A stretch of DNA of 64,000 nucleotides from Pseudomonadales bacterium (GTDB lineage: Bacteria > Pseudomonadota > Gammaproteobacteria > Pseudomonadales > Azotimanducaceae): assembly GCA_017642855.1 (NCBI GenBank), contig JAEPOO010000001.1, positions 2,085,469 to 2,149,468 on the forward strand, given 5' to 3'. A program made the translations under genes and the position numbers. The notes under the pieces were generated by a model, which was not told the origin of the DNA, did no database searches, and was given only the letters and a program-made list of their open reading frames with translations. Positions 7,907 to 15,932 of the stretch are shown in pieces; the first letter of the stretch is position 1; each line of letters opens with the position of its first letter.

Positions 7907-8283
7907 GAACGCTCCTTACCCTGTTCATCAGCACCGAGGGTTTCCAACAAAATTTCCCTCGAGTACCCCAATCGATTCGCCCGTTCCAGAAAAGCAGGGA
8001 GTTCTTCTTTCAGAAACTGTTCCCGTTCATCCAGGAGCAACTGCTCCATGGCACCGTTTTCGACATACATGCCTAATCCACGTTTTTTCTCGACTAACCC
8101 GTCATCCACCAGTATCTGGAAACTCTTGGATACCGTGATCGGATTGATCCGATGTTCACTGGCAATCTGGCGAACACTTGGCAGCGCATCGCCATTTTTG
8201 TAGATACCCTCAAGAATCATCTCCCGCAGACGGTCAGCCAGCTGGCGATAAATGGGGCTTTTGTCGTGAAATTGAATCTGCAC
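7903..8283 (-). CDS. GntR-family transcriptional regulator, YtrA subfamily
   Basis: This 126-residue protein has an N-terminal winged helix (PIYRQLADRLREMILEG ... ALPSVRQIASEHRINPITVSKSFQILVDDGLVEKKRGLGMYV) and only a short helical C-terminus, which defines the YtrA subfamily. Members are dimeric repressors of the ABC exporter encoded with them. The gene is first in the operon and overlaps the ATPase gene by four bases. A perfect inverted repeat overlapping the predicted -10 box lies 34-55 bases upstream, consistent with autorepression. The ligand is unknown. Confidence 0.93.
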   Translation of the reverse strand: MQIQFHDKSPIYRQLADRLREMILEGIYKNGDALPSVRQIASEHRINPITVSKSFQILVDDGLVEKKRGLGMYVENGAMEQLLLDEREQFLKEELPAFLERANRLGYSREILLETLGADEQGKERS

Positions 8284-8316
8284 GTTTCCGCTTGGGGTCA
8301 GCGTGTTAGTTAACTA

Positions 8317-8356
8317 GTGTTATACCTAACTATAACACCAATCGCCTGAATGACAA
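8317..8356 (-). promoter_or_regulatory. GntR-operon promoter with overlapping palindromic operator
   Basis: Reading the minus strand, TTGTCA (8356-8351) and TATAGT (8334-8329) are separated by 16 bp and make a good sigma-70 promoter. The -10 lies inside a perfect 8-bp inverted repeat, GTGTTATA and TATAACAC (8317-8324 and 8331-8338), with a 6-bp spacer. YtrA-type GntR dimers bind palindromes of this size. Binding here would block the -10 box, so autorepression of the regulator and exporter is the natural reading. The spacing to the start at 8283 fits a short leader. Confidence 0.7.
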
Positions 8357-8418
8357 CCGCCATCGGTCTTTTTCTTTGCCTGCGCCTCTAGGCGCCTGAA
8401 TCTGAATCTGTTTCCAGA

Positions 8419-9861
8419 CTATTGACGATAATCCAGGGGCGGCTTTCGTTCACCCAGCAGTGCTTCATACTGGAAGTCAGCACCTCTTCGCTGTTCAAAC
8501 TCCACGCGACCGGCTTCCCGCAAGTCCGCATCCAGGAAGAGATCTCTGGCGGTCAGCGCCAGGGCTTTGCTCGCGACTCTCATGCCTTTGGTACCAATCG
8601 ATGTGCCCCCAGCTGCAATGGCCTGCCAGGAATGGGCCGCGGTACCCGGCACCCAGGTACTGGTCCGCAAGCCAACCGTCGGCACAGTCCAACTGACATC
8701 GCCAACATCCGTTGAACCCCTGCCCTCTCTCATTTCAAAAGGCATGATTCGTGTTTCCATCCCGATATAATTTCCCACACCAAGACTCTCGCTGATTTTT
8801 TCAGCAAAGGCTCTCTCTTCCTCGTTGTATCGAACACCACCAATCTTTCTCAGATTCTCATGCATTCTTCGTGACAGCACCTCGTTAGGTAGCACGGAGT
8901 GATTGCCATGCATCACCTCAATATCGACTTCGGTGCCGGTGCCGAGAGCGCCTGCCTTCGCCGCGTTGGTGACACGTTCCCAGATACCTGCCAGGTAACC
9001 GGCATCAGGGTGACGTACATAGTAGTAAACCTCGGCATAATCAGGCACTACGTTCGGCGCTTCACCACCTCGCGTGATCACATAATGAATCCGTGACTGT
9101 TCCGGCACATGTTCCCTGAGCAGATTCACCATGTAGTTCATCGCCTCTACGCCATCCAGTGCTGAACGACCGCGCTCGGGCGCAGCCGCGGCGTGAGCCG
9201 AAATCCCTTTGAACTTAAACCTTGCCGACTTGTTTGCCAGACTACTTTCCGCGTTAGAGGAGTTGCGATCCGAGGGGTGCCAGTGCAGAACCGTATCGAC
9301 GTCATCGAATAAACCCGCACGCACCATATACACTTTGCCGGAGCCACCTTCTTCAGCCGGAGTGCCATAGAGGCGAATCGTGCCAGGCACCTGGTTTCGT
9401 TGCATCCAGTGCCTTATTGCGACCGCAGCCGCAGTCGAACCCGCACCAAAAAGGTGATGTCCACAGGCATGGCCTGCCTGTTTGTCTGCCAGAACCTGAC
9501 GAGTCGGAATCGCTGCCTGAGAAATGCCTGGCAGCGCATCAAATTCGGCCAGAATGCCAATGATGGGTTTGCCTTCTCCATAGCTCGCGACAAAGGCTGT
9601 AGGGATTTCTGCAACACCCTGCTGAATTTGAAAACCTTCATCTGACAGCACTTTCCGAAGCGCGCCAGAGCTTTGTGTTTCGAGGTAACCCAGTTCAGCG
9701 TAATTCCAGATATCCATCGCCAGATTGTCGTACTTGTCTGCGGTCTGATCGATGTAGCTGACTAAATCAGAAGCGTCGTCCGCAGAAGCGAGGGTCACTG
9801 ACAAGCTCTGGGACAAACACAAGCAAACGCTCACCAGACACTTGGAGAACAAACGAAACAT
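8419..9861 (-). CDS. Exported M20-family amidohydrolase (AbgB/carboxypeptidase-like)
   Basis: The 480-residue protein starts with a signal peptide (hydrophobic LVSVCLCLSQSLSVTLASA, cleavage near ASADDA), so it acts in the periplasm. The body is an M20D metallopeptidase: GILAEFDALPGI, HACGHHLFGAGS (metal ligands and the catalytic region), GTPAEEGGSGK (catalytic Glu pair) and a central dimerisation domain with GISAHAAAAPERGRSALD. This resembles aminobenzoyl-glutamate hydrolase subunit B and related N-acyl amino-acid amidohydrolases. It stands alone, downstream of murG-like and upstream of the GntR operon. Substrate specificity cannot be read. Confidence 0.88.
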   Translation of the reverse strand: MFRLFSKCLVSVCLCLSQSLSVTLASADDASDLVSYIDQTADKYDNLAMDIWNYAELGYLETQSSGALRKVLSDEGFQIQQGVAEIPTAFVASYGEGKPIIGILAEFDALPGISQAAIPTRQVLADKQAGHACGHHLFGAGSTAAAVAIRHWMQRNQVPGTIRLYGTPAEEGGSGKVYMVRAGLFDDVDTVLHWHPSDRNSSNAESSLANKSARFKFKGISAHAAAAPERGRSALDGVEAMNYMVNLLREHVPEQSRIHYVITRGGEAPNVVPDYAEVYYYVRHPDAGYLAGIWERVTNAAKAGALGTGTEVDIEVMHGNHSVLPNEVLSRRMHENLRKIGGVRYNEEERAFAEKISESLGVGNYIGMETRIMPFEMREGRGSTDVGDVSWTVPTVGLRTSTWVPGTAAHSWQAIAAGGTSIGTKGMRVASKALALTARDLFLDADLREAGRVEFEQRRGADFQYEALLGERKPPLDYRQ

Positions 9862-9898
9862 GGAAGGAGCTCCGGAAAAACGACGAGTATAACGACTT

Positions 9899-10957
9899 TC
9901 AGATGAGTTGTTCGATCTCGTCCATGATCAGCGCAACGCTATCTCGCACCTCGAAAGACGCCAGTTTCTGCCGAACACTCTCCTGGTCGTGCTGTAATCG
10001 AATGGTCGCTTCGAGAAATCCGTTATTGCTGAGCGTCTCCTCAGGAATCACTCGACTGAAGCCTAACCTTTCGAAGGTCGTCGCATTATCGATCTGATCA
10101 CCACGGCTGGCCGCTAAGGTAAGCGGTATCAGTAAATGGGGTTTTCTCATCACGAACAGTTCATAAAGAGAATTGGCTCCGGCCCTTGATACAACCAGAG
10201 ACGCTGCTGCAAGCACATCACCGAACTCTTCACGAATAAACTCTTTTTGCACATAACCCGCCTGATGCAAAGCGTCGTCAACTTCACCGACACCGGCGAC
10301 ATGCACAACATCGAAGCTCTCAAGCAGCTGATCCAGCACCGCACGAACCTGATCATTGATCACCCTTGCACCGAGGCTTCCACCAAACACCAGAAGGATG
10401 TCTTTACCGCCATCGAACTCAAGAAAATTTCTTCCTCGATCCGCGTCGCCCGACAGCAACGCTGACCGAACCGGTGTACCGGCGACTACCACCTTACCTT
10501 CTGGCAGATACCGCTTCGTCTCATCAAAAGTGATGCAGATCTTTCGACAAAACGGATAGGTCAATCGATTCGCGAGTCCGGGAGTTACATCAGATTCGTG
10601 ACTGATCACTGGGATTCGCAGCAGCCATGCCGCGGCGACAACCGGCACTGATACAAACCCGCCTTTTGAGAAGACGGTATCGGGCCTTTCCCTGAGACAA
10701 ATCACCAGGCTTTGCAGGAACCCCCAGATCACGAAGAAAGGATCAATAAAGTTCTGCCAGGAGAAATATCGGCGTAGTTTGCCTGAGGAAATCCCATGAA
10801 AGGGGACATCGAGCGCCGAAATCATTTCGAACTCAATGCCTGCTGATGACCCAACGTAACTGCACAGCCAGCCTCTTCGTCGAGTTTCTTCTATCAGAGC
10901 CATATTGGGCGTGACGTGCCCCGCTGTCCCGCCACCTGTAAAAAGGATCTTAGGCAT
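9899..10957 (-). CDS. MurG-like UDP-GlcNAc transferase (Firmicutes-type sequence)
   Basis: This 352-residue GT28-family glycosyltransferase starts ILFTGGGTAGHVTPNMAL, the lipid-binding glycine-rich loop of MurG. It has the second loop FGGSLGARVIND and the sugar-nucleotide motif SRAGANSLYELF...LLIPLTLAASRGDQIDNA. MurG adds GlcNAc to undecaprenyl-PP-MurNAc-pentapeptide at the inner membrane. The ASRGDQI.NA segment is what I recall from Staphylococcus/Bacillus MurG, whereas proteobacterial MurG usually reads ...DHQ..NA there. The gene is outside any dcw cluster: it follows hda with a one-base overlap. It may be a second, specialised MurG or an unrelated-acceptor transferase. Confidence 0.8.
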   Translation of the reverse strand: MPKILFTGGGTAGHVTPNMALIEETRRRGWLCSYVGSSAGIEFEMISALDVPFHGISSGKLRRYFSWQNFIDPFFVIWGFLQSLVICLRERPDTVFSKGGFVSVPVVAAAWLLRIPVISHESDVTPGLANRLTYPFCRKICITFDETKRYLPEGKVVVAGTPVRSALLSGDADRGRNFLEFDGGKDILLVFGGSLGARVINDQVRAVLDQLLESFDVVHVAGVGEVDDALHQAGYVQKEFIREEFGDVLAAASLVVSRAGANSLYELFVMRKPHLLIPLTLAASRGDQIDNATTFERLGFSRVIPEETLSNNGFLEATIRLQHDQESVRQKLASFEVRDSVALIMDEIEQLI

Positions 10958-11622
10958 TAAAGTCCCAGCGCAGCTTTCACAAAAGGAATGGTCACCTTTT
11001 TCTGTTGCATCAGCGTCTGCTTGTCGAGCTGCTCTACCAAACGAGCCAGGTGATGCATGTCACGTTGTGCCCGCGAAAGGATAAACCGACAGACTTCTTC
11101 GCTCATCTCAAAGCCGCGACGGTGCGCTTTCCTGCGAATCACCTCTAACTTGTCCGTATCGCATAATTCATCGGCTGGCACGAGATAGGCGCCTTTCAAT
11201 CGGGATGAAAGATCAGCAAGGGCAGGTTTCAAATCAGCCACCGGTAGCGTCGATGCCAGAACGAGTTTACTTCCCTGGTCTTTAGCGGCATTAATCAGGT
11301 GGAACAGTGACTGCTGCCAGGCAGGCTGACCCATAACCTCATCAACATCATCGAGACAAATCAGAGTTCTGGACTCCAAGCCTTCAAGCACCGAAGGATC
11401 AAGTTTGTTCAGGGAAGAAAGGAAGATAACCGATTGACCGACGTCCAGCGCTTCTCGACACAAGCCCTGGAGCAGATGTGATTTCCCGGAACTCTTCGGT
11501 CCGTAAACCAACACAAATCCAGTCAATTCGTGTAAACGATCGCTCGCATCGCCAACATAATCTTCAAGGCGCGCATGACTATCAAGACGCAGCCCAAGAG
11601 GAAGCTGCTCACCCACTGTCAT
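10957..11622 (-). CDS. hda: DnaA regulatory inactivator Hda
   Basis: A 221-residue AAA+ protein starting MTVGEQLPLGLRLD. The QLPLGL clamp-binding motif near the N-terminus contacts the DNA-loaded beta clamp. A modified Walker A (YGPKSSGKSHLL), the Walker B LICLDDVD, sensor 1 (LASTLP) and the arginine finger region (LSSRL) follow. Hda with the clamp promotes hydrolysis of DnaA-bound ATP after initiation. I chose ATG 11622 because the clamp motif then lies at residues 6-11 as usual. It overlaps the end of perM by 14 bases and ends in the start of the murG-like gene. Confidence 0.92.
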   Translation of the reverse strand: MTVGEQLPLGLRLDSHARLEDYVGDASDRLHELTGFVLVYGPKSSGKSHLLQGLCREALDVGQSVIFLSSLNKLDPSVLEGLESRTLICLDDVDEVMGQPAWQQSLFHLINAAKDQGSKLVLASTLPVADLKPALADLSSRLKGAYLVPADELCDTDKLEVIRRKAHRRGFEMSEEVCRFILSRAQRDMHHLARLVEQLDKQTLMQQKKVTIPFVKAALGL

Positions 11623-12676
11623 CGCTCCGAAAGTAATAGTCACTCCGGATATAACTGCCAAGCAGATGACGAACAAACACCATAATGACGGCGGCTACGG
11701 GCAGGGCCAATAATATGCCGACAAAACCGAACAGCTGACCTCCCGCCAGCACCGCAAAGATCACTGCAACGGGATGCAATCCTATTTTGTCACCGACCAG
11801 CCAGGGCGTGAGTACCCAGCCCTCCAGAGCCTGGCCTACGGCAAACACCATCGCCACGTACAACAGGTATATCGGCTCCTGAAACTGGAACAACGCAGCA
11901 AGCGTTGCGGCGATAATGCCAACAAAGAAACCCAGATAAGGCACGATGGAAGCAAGACCCGACAACATACCAATGAGGATGGCGAGATCGAGACCAACCA
12001 TGTAAAGACCAATGGCATAGATACAGCCAAGAAGGCACATGATAAGAAGCTGTCCGCGTAAAAAAGCACCGAGCACTTCATCACATTCCGTGCAGAGTCT
12101 TACGAAAGTTGGCTCCATTTCCCTGGGCACTATTTCCCGAATCTGTAAAACAATGTCGTCCCAGTCTCGCATGATGTAAAAGGCCACCACGGGCGTCAGC
12201 CCAACCACGCCGACAGCAGCAAGAAAAGCAAATCCTGAATGGGTCACCTGGGAGAGTATGGTGCCAACCACACCGCCGGCTTCCTGCCAGTTCTCAACAA
12301 TTCGCGCGGCAACCGTATCCAGCTTCACGTCAAATGGGTCGACGCCGAACTGGGCAACCAGAAAAGGGCTGGCGGTCTGCTGCAGCCATGCCAGCGCTGC
12401 CGGAATGTCTCGAATCAATTTGATGAACTCACCCACCACCAACGGAAGGATGACAAGCACTGCGGCACCGATGATGACACCAAACACGAGGAACACAACG
12501 ATGACACCAACGCTGCGCGGCAGCTTATAGGTCTCTAGTCGATCAACAATCGGGTCACCGAGATACCCGAGGACAATGCCAGCGAGAAACGGCGCCAAAA
12601 TAGGTTGCAGGAAATAGATCAATACGAGACTGACCGCCATCAGCAGCAGAGCAAAGGTTTTCTGCAAAGTTGTCAT
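11609..12676 (-). CDS. perM: AI-2E/PerM family membrane transporter
   Basis: A 355-residue membrane protein with about eight hydrophobic segments in the PerM/AI-2E exporter pattern: a pair at the N-terminus, a periplasmic helix-rich loop, then the GLASIVPYLGFFVGIIAA signature and a C-terminal GQLFGFVGILLALPVAA pair. The start ATG 12676 (MTTLQKTF) is preferred because the preceding codons overlap the pgsA-like gene. Family proteins are proposed as secondary transporters; the substrate is uncertain. The order DUF2066-perM-hda is widespread in gammaproteobacteria. Confidence 0.9.
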   Translation of the reverse strand: MTTLQKTFALLLMAVSLVLIYFLQPILAPFLAGIVLGYLGDPIVDRLETYKLPRSVGVIVVFLVFGVIIGAAVLVILPLVVGEFIKLIRDIPAALAWLQQTASPFLVAQFGVDPFDVKLDTVAARIVENWQEAGGVVGTILSQVTHSGFAFLAAVGVVGLTPVVAFYIMRDWDDIVLQIREIVPREMEPTFVRLCTECDEVLGAFLRGQLLIMCLLGCIYAIGLYMVGLDLAILIGMLSGLASIVPYLGFFVGIIAATLAALFQFQEPIYLLYVAMVFAVGQALEGWVLTPWLVGDKIGLHPVAVIFAVLAGGQLFGFVGILLALPVAAVIMVFVRHLLGSYIRSDYYFRSDDSG

Positions 12677-12680
12677 GGAT

Positions 12681-13256
12681 CTAGATGCCGTCCTTCCACC
12701 TGGGGTCCTCTGCCAGCCGTCCCGTCCAGATCCAGAGGTAGCTGACGCCATCGGATGCGGTCATCAAAGCGACCATCCAGAACCAGATTGTGAACAACAT
12801 TTCCGGCAGCAGACCGGGAGAAGACAAGTTTAGCAGAACCGCAACCAACAGAATGATCTGCGCCGCCGTCGTCAACTTTCCCAGCCACGAAGGCTGTATT
12901 TTCGGAAAACCCGCCAAGATTGTGTAGGCGAAAACGCCGCACAGGGTTGCCACATCTTTCACAATGATCAGCACCATCAGCATGAACGGGAAATGACCCA
13001 GCAATCCGAGGGTCACCGTTGTGACGATCATCATGAGTTTGTCCGCGAGCGGATCAATCAGCCTGCCAAACGCCGACTCCCAGCCATATCGCCTCGCCAG
13101 GAAACCATCGACGCCATCGGACATACCGGAAATTGTGAAAAGTACCAGCGCGAGGAAATAGTTCTCATCAAGAATAGAGAAGGCGATAGGCAGCACCAGG
13201 ACCAACCGCAACACAGTAATGGCATTGGGTATCACACGGTAGATGCTGCGCGCCAT
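12681..13256 (-). CDS. CDP-alcohol phosphatidyltransferase (PgsA-like)
   Basis: A 191-residue membrane protein carrying the CDP-alcohol phosphotransferase signature SDGVDGFLARRYGWESAFGR followed by LIDPLADK (the D-G...A-R...G...D...D pattern, residues about 46-73). It has about five transmembrane helices. The family moves a CMP-linked diacylglycerol onto an alcohol; PgsA makes phosphatidylglycerol phosphate. The genome's main pgsA is usually near uvrC, so this may be a paralogue with another acceptor. It lies between DUF2066 and perM with spacings of 9 and 4 bases, clearly one operon. Confidence 0.9.
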   Translation of the reverse strand: MARSIYRVIPNAITVLRLVLVLPIAFSILDENYFLALVLFTISGMSDGVDGFLARRYGWESAFGRLIDPLADKLMMIVTTVTLGLLGHFPFMLMVLIIVKDVATLCGVFAYTILAGFPKIQPSWLGKLTTAAQIILLVAVLLNLSSPGLLPEMLFTIWFWMVALMTASDGVSYLWIWTGRLAEDPRWKDGI

Positions 13257-13265
13257 GATATGAGC

Positions 13266-14339
13266 CTATTCTTTGAAGCGGTACATGAGCCTTCCGTTGC
13301 CCAAATCATTGCCGAGGAGCAGCAGACGCTCATCCAGATCAATGATCTCAACCAGCTGATCAACCTGCCCTTCGGTCTCCAGTTCGAATCTGGCGACATC
13401 CCCTTGGAGAGAGACAATACTGCTATATAACACTGGCGCCAATTGTTCGAGATAAGTATTAAGCTCCGCATATCGAGAAACATCTGCGACCCCCTCAACC
13501 GTTAACGTCACCTTCGCCCGGGAGGAATCAAGAGCAAATCGAGCCGCCAGATCGTTAGCCAATTGATCGATGATGTTACGAACCAGTTCATCAGACGAAA
13601 AGGCAACGGTTTCCATGGACTTCCAGCCATCGGATATCTGATAAGACCATCGACCGCTCCAACGACCACTGACTTCCTCCTGAATCCGAGCCGTCAAAAC
13701 CGCATCGGGACTGTATCGAGTCGAGGCTGTTTCCACTCGATCCAGGAAGGTGCCCCAGACTTCTGCTGTGCTGATGCGAGCAGCATCCTCCAGGTCAAGG
13801 ATCGGAAAGAGCAACGGGACGCCGCGCTCCGAAGCCTGACTGACGAGTGACTCAACGAAACTGCTTGGGTCCGCTTCACTCAGTATCCTTCGATCCTGCC
13901 CCTCGCTGACCGCAAACCATAAAAGTACCGATGGACGGTTACTACCCCAGACAGGAAAGTTAGCATCACGCAAGAGACGGGCAACGGCACTCGGCTCAAA
14001 GTGGAGGGTCAACGTCTTCGCCGGACGCTCTTCCTCACCAATCATCAGGGTGCGATCGGTCGATTCGTAACTGTACTGGTAGTAATACGCCGCGGGATTA
14101 CGCAGCGAGTTCCTGATCAAGCTGCTTTGTTCCACATCCAGGGAACCGGAGATCCGAATCAGGACCTGAAGCAAGCCGGCACGAGCACCGCTTCTCAGTT
14201 GAGATGACCCCTCATCCGTCACCAGTACCTTGGCCACGTAAAGATCATCCACCGGCAAAGCGCTGGATGGGCCTGAATAGACACACAACATCAGAAACAA
14301 AACCGGAACTAGCCGGGAACTATTCATGTGAATTCGCAT
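13266..14339 (-). CDS. DUF2066 exported protein
   Basis: A 357-residue protein with a signal peptide (hydrophobic LVPVLFLMLCVYSG, cleavage near SSA-LP) and the DUF2066 body: VDDLYVAKVLVTDEGS, LLQVLIRISGS, and AYYYQYSYES. The C-terminal half is mixed beta/alpha with SQASERGVPLLFPILDLED. It probably resides in the periplasm. Its function is unknown; it is usually encoded next to purM and hda. Here it starts the minus-strand operon and faces the DUF3108 gene across only 45 bases, so promoters for both must overlap there. The second ATG (MNSSRL, 12 bases in) is an equally good start. Confidence 0.85.
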   Translation of the reverse strand: MRIHMNSSRLVPVLFLMLCVYSGPSSALPVDDLYVAKVLVTDEGSSQLRSGARAGLLQVLIRISGSLDVEQSSLIRNSLRNPAAYYYQYSYESTDRTLMIGEEERPAKTLTLHFEPSAVARLLRDANFPVWGSNRPSVLLWFAVSEGQDRRILSEADPSSFVESLVSQASERGVPLLFPILDLEDAARISTAEVWGTFLDRVETASTRYSPDAVLTARIQEEVSGRWSGRWSYQISDGWKSMETVAFSSDELVRNIIDQLANDLAARFALDSSRAKVTLTVEGVADVSRYAELNTYLEQLAPVLYSSIVSLQGDVARFELETEGQVDQLVEIIDLDERLLLLGNDLGNGRLMYRFKE

Positions 14340-14384
14340 CTTCTTATTGTAACTTCATTCAATTCATTCGGCTGACAAAATTCC

Positions 14385-15095
14385 ATGCAAAGATTCGTTA
14401 CGCTGCTGATTGCGTTGATGCTCTCATCACTCACCGATGCAACAGATTTGCAGCCCTTCTATGCTGAGTATCGCGGCGAGTACCAGGGGCTACCCGTCAA
14501 TGCGAAAGGCATTCGGCAGCTAACCCAGAGGGATGATGGCAGTTATGAACTGACCTCCTCTGCCAGCGCCCTGTTCATGAACCTTGAAGAATCGACAGAA
14601 TTCGAGTTGATCAATGGTCAAGTAGTCCCCCGTGCCTATCACTACGAGCGAAAAATGCTTGGCAAGAAGAAGCAGGAAGCCGTCATCTTTGACTGGGGAT
14701 CTATGACAGCAAGCCACGAGGGAACGACTTCACCCTTAACGAACGGCACGCTGGACAAGCTCGGATACCAGTTGCAACTGCGCCTCGACGTCGCGCAACA
14801 TCTGGGTACGCCGGATAATCAGCAAACCCTTTCATATCTGATTGCTGATGAGGAAAAACGCAAAGACTATACCTTCTCCTTCATCGGAGAAGAGACGTTA
14901 AGTACCCCTGCGGGCGAGCTGAAAACGATCGTCGTAACGCGTTATCGGGCAGACAAAGATCGCCGAACGACGGTCTGGCTGGCCATAGACCATCATCTGC
15001 TGCTGGTCAGACTCAAACAGGAAGAACCCGACAAAGGGTTCGAGCTGAACCTGGAACGATTCGAGTTTCCGCATGAGGTCGCTGGCGACAAGTGA
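14385..15095 (+). CDS. DUF3108 exported protein
   Basis: This 236-residue protein has a signal peptide (MQRFVTLLIALMLSS) and a beta-rich DUF3108 body: FYAEYRGEYQGLPVNAKGIRQL, then YHYERKMLG, YQLQLRLDVA and LKTIVVTRYRADKDRRTTVWLA. The fold resembles lipoprotein-carrier-like half-barrels, so it is probably periplasmic or outer-membrane associated. In relatives it follows purN. Here no purMN is present and it faces DUF2066 directly. The next gene, dcd, starts 40 bases on and may be read through. Function unknown. Confidence 0.85.
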   Translation: MQRFVTLLIALMLSSLTDATDLQPFYAEYRGEYQGLPVNAKGIRQLTQRDDGSYELTSSASALFMNLEESTEFELINGQVVPRAYHYERKMLGKKKQEAVIFDWGSMTASHEGTTSPLTNGTLDKLGYQLQLRLDVAQHLGTPDNQQTLSYLIADEEKRKDYTFSFIGEETLSTPAGELKTIVVTRYRADKDRRTTVWLAIDHHLLLVRLKQEEPDKGFELNLERFEFPHEVAGDK

Positions 15096-15135
15096 TATGA
15101 TCGCCAGCTGATTTTCCAGCTGTTTACACACCTTT

Positions 15136-15705
15136 ATGAGCATCAAATCTGACCACTGGATCCGCCGCATGGCGGAAGGCGAAAACATGATCGAGCCGTT
15201 CGAAGCCGAACAGGTTCGCCACTCGGATGATGGTAATCGCGTGATTTCCTACGGCACATCCAGCTACGGTTACGACGTTCGATGTTCCGATGAATTTAAG
15301 GTGTTCACGAACATTCATTCTGCCACCGTTGATCCAAAAGCCTTCGACGAGAAAAGTTTCGTCGACATCAAAAGCGACGTGTGCGTTATTCCACCCAACT
15401 CATTTGCTCTCGCCCGCACGGTTGAATACTTCCGCATTCCAAGGAGTGTACTGACCATTTGCCTGGGCAAATCAACTTATGCGCGGTGCGGCATCATCGT
15501 GAACGTGACGCCGCTGGAGCCTGAGTGGGAAGGTCACGTGACACTGGAATTCTCGAACACCACCAACCTGCCGGCGAAAATCTACGCCAATGAAGGTGTT
15601 GCACAGATGCTGTTTTTTGAATCCGATGAGGTCTGCGGGACCAGTTATGCGGATCGTGGCGGGAAGTATCAGGGACAGACAGGGGTTACTCTACCTAAAA
15701 CCTAG
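15136..15705 (+). CDS. dcd: dCTP deaminase
   Basis: A 189-residue trimeric enzyme that deaminates dCTP to dUTP, the main route to thymidylate in gammaproteobacteria. It starts [13 protein letters not shown] and contains [11 protein letters not shown] (substrate loop), the [17 protein letters not shown] catalytic segment with the Ser/Arg pair, the [20 protein letters not shown] motif with the catalytic Glu, and the flexible C-terminal lid GGKYQGQ.GVTLP. Length is normal. It ends convergently with apbC; the 227-base space between them contains a structured repeat. Confidence 0.95.
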   Translation: MSIKSDHWIRRMAEGENMIEPFEAEQVRHSDDGNRVISYGTSSYGYDVRCSDEFKVFTNIHSATVDPKAFDEKSFVDIKSDVCVIPPNSFALARTVEYFRIPRSVLTICLGKSTYARCGIIVNVTPLEPEWEGHVTLEFSNTTNLPAKIYANEGVAQMLFFESDEVCGTSYADRGGKYQGQTGVTLPKT

Positions 15706-15813
15706 CACCCCAAAGATACTCTCGAGCAGTAGTTGCAGATACTGACCACTTGCTGGGTGTTGCCCGCGCCTCGCACTCGCGAGCGTGTAGAGCGAAGCGG
15801 AACTCTTGCTTGC

Positions 15814-15910
15814 ATTGGCTATTACGTCTCGGCACCGCTCAAGTACATCCATGTCACGCTGACTCTCGGGCTTTCCCCGCCCTGAAGTCTGCCGCGACAG
15901 AATAGCCAAT
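15814..15910 (+). repeat. Structured dispersed element, copy 1
   Basis: Inverted arms 15814-15832 and 15892-15910 pair at 16 of 19 positions and directly flank a 59-nt core (15833-15891). The core begins CACCGCTC, contains ATCCATG and CGCTGAC, has an internal GGGC-7nt-GCCC hairpin (868-882) and ends AGTCTG. The core matches copy 2 at about 48 of 59 positions, whereas the arms share no sequence with the other copies. It lies between the convergent ends of dcd and apbC. No transposase or flanking direct repeat is visible. Confidence 0.8.
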
Positions 15911-15932
15911 CGCAGCGAGGTCATCACGAGCT

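Noticed and set aside
15691..15927. Minus-strand reading frame of 78 codons between dcd and apbC
   Set aside because: It runs through the structured repeat and its arms, has no ribosome site and no recognisable domain; the sequence is better explained by the element.
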